From assembly GCA_030141605.1 (NCBI GenBank), contig JAQGDQ010000028.1:815501-879500 (forward strand): a DNA stretch of 64,000 bases. The letters run 5' to 3'. How positions within the stretch are numbered: the first letter of the stretch is position 1; each line of letters opens with the position of its first letter. This DNA is from Tubiluchus corallicola. Lineage: Eukaryota; Priapulida; Priapulimorpha; Priapulimorphida; Tubiluchidae. A program made the position numbers and the translations under genes. Below the pieces are notes generated by a model. The model made no database searches, was not told the DNA's origin, and worked only from the letters and a program-made list of their open reading frames with translations. This document shows, in pieces, positions 60,222 through 64,000 of the stretch.

Positions 60222-60860
60222 ATTTTCTTCTAAATAAGTTCATTAAAAATGGCTAAATTATAGACTTGACTAGTGACTTCATCCTGCCCACAAGCCAAAT
60301 TCGGACATTCTTAAATTAAGTTAGAAACTTGCTAGGAAGGGAATTTAAGTTATTAAAGACGAATAAAAAACTTAGTGTGGAAAGTCGAATAACCAAGTCA
60401 ATTTTACAGCACTAGAGTTGGGGGGAAAAGAGAAAATAAAAGGATGAAGAAAGTGGGGGAAAACAAAGGAAAGGGATGGGAAGAGGAAAAAGAAAGAAAA
60501 ACGAGAGAAAAGAAGCAAAAGAATAGGAAAGGAGATGAAAACACGTATACTCAATGATCAACCAATCTCATCTCATCTCATCTGACCTCATCTTCAACTA
60601 ATTAGACATCACAATAATTTTTGTTTATACGTAACATAAACCATTAGGTTTTTATCTTGCTTATGATAAAAGATGTGCATTGATCTTAAAATTTTTCAAT
60701 AGTGTTTTCCGAAAAAAGCACAGTTTAACTTTCTTCGTAACCTTTGTGTACATTTATGATTTAGTTATAAGTGTATATACGCAGTTAGAGAATTTCAGTA
60801 CTACTAAACAAGAGAACGGTGAGATAATTAAGATTTTTTTATTGATTATTATCCAAAATA
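60222..60860. repeat. Segmental duplication, copy B
   Basis: Collinear partner of 56262-57260 with a shorter purine tract (60420-60545) and extra CATCT units (ATCTCATCTCATCTCATCTG). It directly abuts the upstream side of the broken Kunitz exon, whereas copy A has no Kunitz sequence beside it. Confidence 0.85.
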
Positions 60861-61518
60861 TAGCCACATATATAATCTATCTTCTGAAAGTATTGTTTTT
60901 ACGATACAAAACTCGTACATTGTTTTTTTTGTTTAAAAACCAGTATCCCTATTAACAATAAGTTTTGTCCAAAAAAACTGAAACAGGATAACAAGTACTT
61001 ACTTTGTACAGTCGTATATGATCAATGTAACGATAAAAAACCAAAATTTGACATGTGTAAAACATTGCATTTGAAAGCCTAAGAGTTGAAAGGTACAGCA
61101 CCTGGTTTTTATTCAAATGCAGGTACTAGTGTCCACCTAACTAGCGAATGTAACAGCCAAAAACTAGTGGAACAAATGCAAAATTGCTGTAGTAATAATA
61201 TTTTCAGGTGAGCTATTATTGAAAAAAATTATGTTCAATTTCAATATATAGATTAGAATTATAATATAAGACTGGGTGCAATTTTCTATTAGCAGCAGGC
61301 TCTGAATTCTAGTTTAGAATGTGCATGAAAAAAAGTAAAAAATTGTTTACAAACCCTTTAGCCGTTACACAAAACCAGTGTTTGAAGATATTGGAAAGAT
61401 TAGTGTTTTTACTACTATGGGCAGTCACGGCACTGTAAGATATTAAACACGTTTGTGTGAGCAGCTACAGTTTTATACTGTTCGTTCTGAAGCACGTAAG
61501 TATAACTAAGATACTTAC

Positions 61519-61665
61519 TGCATTTGGCTTCATCACGTCCATTTGAGCAGTCGAATTTGCCGTCGCATAGCAAGTTCTTTGAAATGCAATTTGCTGATGG
61601 GTCACCAACCCAGTAGCGAGGCATCTTACAGTCAAATTGATCTGAACCACATGTGTATGACGAAC
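61519..61665 (-). CDS. LDL-receptor class A domain exon
   Basis: The exon (acceptor TTTTAG, donor GTAAGT, 48 whole codons, phase 1 at both ends) encodes one LDLa repeat: TCGSDQFDCKMPRYWVGDPS, ANCISKNLLCDGKFDCSNGR, DEAKC. The six cysteines and the calcium-binding cage CDGKFDCSNGRDE are present, with Asn in the position often occupied by Asp. Symmetric phase 1-1 is typical of shuffled extracellular modules and lets it join to the Kunitz exons downstream on the same strand. LDLa plus Kunitz occurs in secreted or membrane-bound inhibitors such as HAI-1-like and other mosaic matrix proteins. No further domains of the gene were identified up to the LINE at 62.9 kb. Confidence 0.85.
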
Positions 61666-62514
61666 CTAAAATTGCACAAAGGAAAAATAAACAGAAGTAA
61701 TTAATTTAGGTTTACATAAAAAAGCCAATAGTGGTAGGCAGGGCTGGACTATGATCTTTTGGAGCTTACGAGAATAATGAAATGGTCTTCCTGTCTTGAA
61801 TAGCTTTTACTGGTAATATATTATAACAACAATTGAAGATCTTAAAGTAAGGTTATTGCAAATTCTTTGATTGCACTAGAATGACTTTTACTTGTCAACA
61901 AAAATATTCTTTAAGAAGTACCGCTATTTTGCTATTTATTGTGCATATTTCAACATAATCGCAGTGAAATGCTGGAGCCCCTCACCAAAACTTGTATTAG
62001 GAATCCTAACTGCAGCTTATATACTAGCCTATAAAATAATCTCGACCTTGCAAGTGGAGACAGAACTATAAAAAAATAATCAACTACAGAACAAATGTAT
62101 TTCATAACGAATTTGGACTAACAAAACTGTAACCAGTCTTTTCATGCCGTTACAGATATATGTAATAGAAATCTGTATCAGTTTGTGCGTAGTCATAGTG
62201 TCGTAGCTTGGTGACCAAAGCTGAGTAATGCCAAGCAATGTATTAAATCCTTAGTGAGCAGCTACAGTTTCTTTTGAACTTACGGTATTTAAGAAAAATG
62301 TGCTGCTGCTAGAATTTGTGAATGGAGATTTTTAGTTTAGATTTAGATTTAGTTTAGATTTTTAGCCTTATTTTTAGTCCTTGTGTCCATCTTGCATTAT
62401 ATGAGTGAAAAGGGACACAACTTAGGTTTTAAAAAATACGTTTTACAATCAGTTACTTTGATATCGAGGATACATTTACGAAGCTTGGTTAGATAACATT
62501 ACTCCTATATAGCA

Positions 62515-62590
62515 CGACCATTACCAGAACTACCCCCAGCATATTCCCGATCTCTAGAAATAAGAGGTATATGTTTTGCAAAAACGGGCG

Positions 62591-62637
<47 letters not shown>

Positions 62638-62777
62638 ATTGAGGCTACAGCTTCTATGACGGCACCATTCACAGCGATCAATATATCAAACAAAAGGTCT
62701 CTATCCCGTCCTGGGTTTTGTTTTCGAAAACATATACCTCTTATTTCTAGAGATCGGGAATGTGCTGGTAATGGTCG
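62515..62777. mobile_element. MITE-like foldback element with internal (TA)n
   Basis: Inverted arms are 62515-62584 and 62714-62777. Both start CGACCATTACCAG and share CATTCCCGATCTCTAGAAAT and AAGAGGTATATGTTTT. The left arm has an 11-12 base insertion. Between them lie (TA)n at 62595-62632 and about 80 unique bases. The short size, long terminal inverted repeats and lack of coding sequence fit a MITE. No target-site duplication was confirmed. Confidence 0.75.
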
Positions 62778-62912
62778 GATAGCCCGTTCTACCGACACTG
62801 TATTGTTTTTAAAAAACAATTATGACATAAAAATAGGCTAAAAAAATCGTTACATTTTAAGTATCAGAAAATACCAACTTTCGCTTGACATTTTAAGAAA
62901 TTAAAATTACTC

Positions 62913-64000
62913 GGGGGGGAGTAAACCCCTACCGGGCGCATCCCCCGGGTGGCGGATGGGGGACCCCTGGCTCACGAGCCAGGGTGCTCCGAATATTCAA
63001 ATAAGGAGCTGTGGACCAAATCCTTCAGGATAGACCTAGCAAGTCACTGAAGTATTTTTTGCTCAAGTAACTCATGGCGAACACAACTGAAACAACGGCC
63101 CCCAGTCCCCGGCAGCCCTTAAATGGGCAGGGGGTGCTAAGAATCTCCGGTGCCATGAATTCCAGGAGTAGAAAGGCAACTAAATTCAAAATTGCAATAA
63201 TTAACATTTCAACGATGAGAGGGAAGGAGGAAGAGGTGGTGGATATAATGAAAGACAGGAATCTCGCAATTGTTGGTCTCAGTGAGACCAGGATGAGGGG
63301 TAGTGGAGAAAAGATCCTGCATGAAAACTACAAACTGATTTACAGCGGACAGGATGATGGGAGGCACGGTGTTGGAGTAGTTCTTTCACCGGATCTGGCT
63401 CCCTATGTGGAGAAGGTTGATAGTGTCTCAGAGAGAATCATTGGTATTTCCATCAAGACAAAGACAGTGGCCTTTTCCTTAATTCAGGTTTATGCCCCGC
63501 AAAGTGGAAGACCATCCCAGGAAAAAGATCAATTTTACCAGGACCTACAAGATGTCACAGATACAGCAAGATTCAAAGAAAAATTAATAGTTTGTGGAGA
63601 CTTCAACGGACACATTGGATGTGTGAGAGATCACGTTGAAACAGTGGTGGGAGCGTTTAGTGTTGGCGACAGGAATGAGGAGGGAGGCAGGATAATTGAC
63701 TATGGTCTACTAAACGGGTTGGCTATAATGAATACCTTCTATAAACACCGAGATAGTCATAAATGGACGTACTACGGTTGGAACAGCGAAGCGCAGCAGT
63801 ACGTCAGCAAGTCGATGATAGATCTCTTTTTGACCCCAGACAAGCGAATATTCCAGAATGTGCGTGCTGTGCCATCGCTGTCTATGGACTCCACGCACAG
63901 AATGGTGATAGCAACACTGGCATGGAAAACAGAAAAGTTACCGAAAAAGAAGGGGAAACAGAGATTTAATATAGAAAAATTGAGAGACTCAGAAACTGCC
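62913..64000 (+). mobile_element. RTE-type LINE, 5' end, truncated by the window edge
   Basis: A G/C-rich leader (about 62913-63073, containing GGGCGCATCCCCCGGGTGGCGG) precedes an intact ORF from 63074. The leader and ORF are sharply different in composition from the AT-rich host DNA. Elements whose endonuclease domain is often annotated as craniofacial development protein 2-like have this layout. The reverse transcriptase part would lie beyond 64000. Confidence 0.85.
63074..64000 (+). CDS. LINE ORF: apurinic-like endonuclease (EEP) domain, 3' end off window
   Basis: ATG at 63074 opens 309 codons without a stop to the last base of the window. The endonuclease/exonuclease/phosphatase fold is clear: IAIINISTMRG (about 40-50), VGLSETRM with the catalytic Glu (E71), IQVYAPQSG, VCGDFNGHIG (D176, N178), WTYYGW, SMIDLFLT (D250) and STHRMV (H275, where SDHRxV is usual). 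It nicks target DNA for target-primed reverse transcription. The conserved, uninterrupted frame suggests a young copy. The upstream leader region is included in the separate element entry. Whether the reverse transcriptase is also intact cannot be seen. Confidence 0.92.
   Translation, partial: MANTTETTAPSPRQPLNGQGVLRISGAMNSRSRKATKFKIAIINISTMRGKEEEVVDIMKDRNLAIVGLSETRMRGSGEKILHENYKLIYSGQDDGRHGVGVVLSPDLAPYVEKVDSVSERIIGISIKTKTVAFSLIQVYAPQSGRPSQEKDQFYQDLQDVTDTARFKEKLIVCGDFNGHIGCVRDHVETVVGAFSVGDRNEEGGRIIDYGLLNGLAIMNTFYKHRDSHKWTYYGWNSEAQQYVSKSMIDLFLTPDKRIFQNVRAVPSLSMDSTHRMVIATLAWKTEKLPKKKGKQRFNIEKLRDSETA

Overview
This is an AT-rich animal (metazoan) nuclear window. The evidence is multi-exon genes with GT/AG introns of 0.1-3 kb, vertebrate-type orthologues, CR1/L2/jockey-like and RTE-like LINEs, long microsatellites and degenerate TTAGGG-type repeats. 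I cannot name the species. A non-vertebrate animal with a repeat-rich, fairly compact genome fits best.

The left half (1-37 kb) is gene-dense, and I could rebuild the exon structures by hand with matching intron phases. (1) The 3' two exons of a sphingolipid delta4-desaturase gene (DEGS1, +, 1738-3120) have their first exon off the window or unseen. (2) SLC4A1AP/kanadaptin (-, 6294-22779) has 13 exons that sum to exactly 831 codons. (3) MBIP (-, 27127-30425) has five clear exons and an uncertain 5' end. (4) CCS, the copper chaperone for SOD1 (+, 32896-36711), has six exons and 266 aa. DEGS1 and SLC4A1AP are convergent. MBIP and CCS are divergent and may share a promoter near 32.75-32.9 kb with two CACGTG boxes. 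Inside SLC4A1AP intron 4, on the opposite strand, lie two intact, correctly spliced-looking exons of CPSF2 with no other CPSF2 exons nearby: a DNA-level gene fragment.

The middle (37-54 kb) has no gene I can identify. It holds a 0.7-kb compound AAT/ACT/GCT microsatellite, a TTCTA array, and two foldback-like structures whose inverted arms are arrays of degenerate 14-17-base units. A smaller, similar pair sits in an SLC4A1AP intron (14.4-15.35 kb). This recurring architecture is the most unusual thing in the window.

The right end (54-64 kb) carries telomere-like repeats, a diverged segmental duplication, and exons of a secreted LDLa/Kunitz protein gene on the minus strand. One Kunitz exon is intact and a neighbouring copy is broken. 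There is also a foldback MITE-like element and the 5' end of an RTE-type LINE with an intact 309-codon endonuclease ORF running off the edge.

The cellular genes are housekeeping (ceramide synthesis, nuclear RNA-associated/FHA protein, ATAC acetyltransferase complex, copper delivery). Nothing suggests that they form a pathway. Their proximity is ordinary genome linkage.
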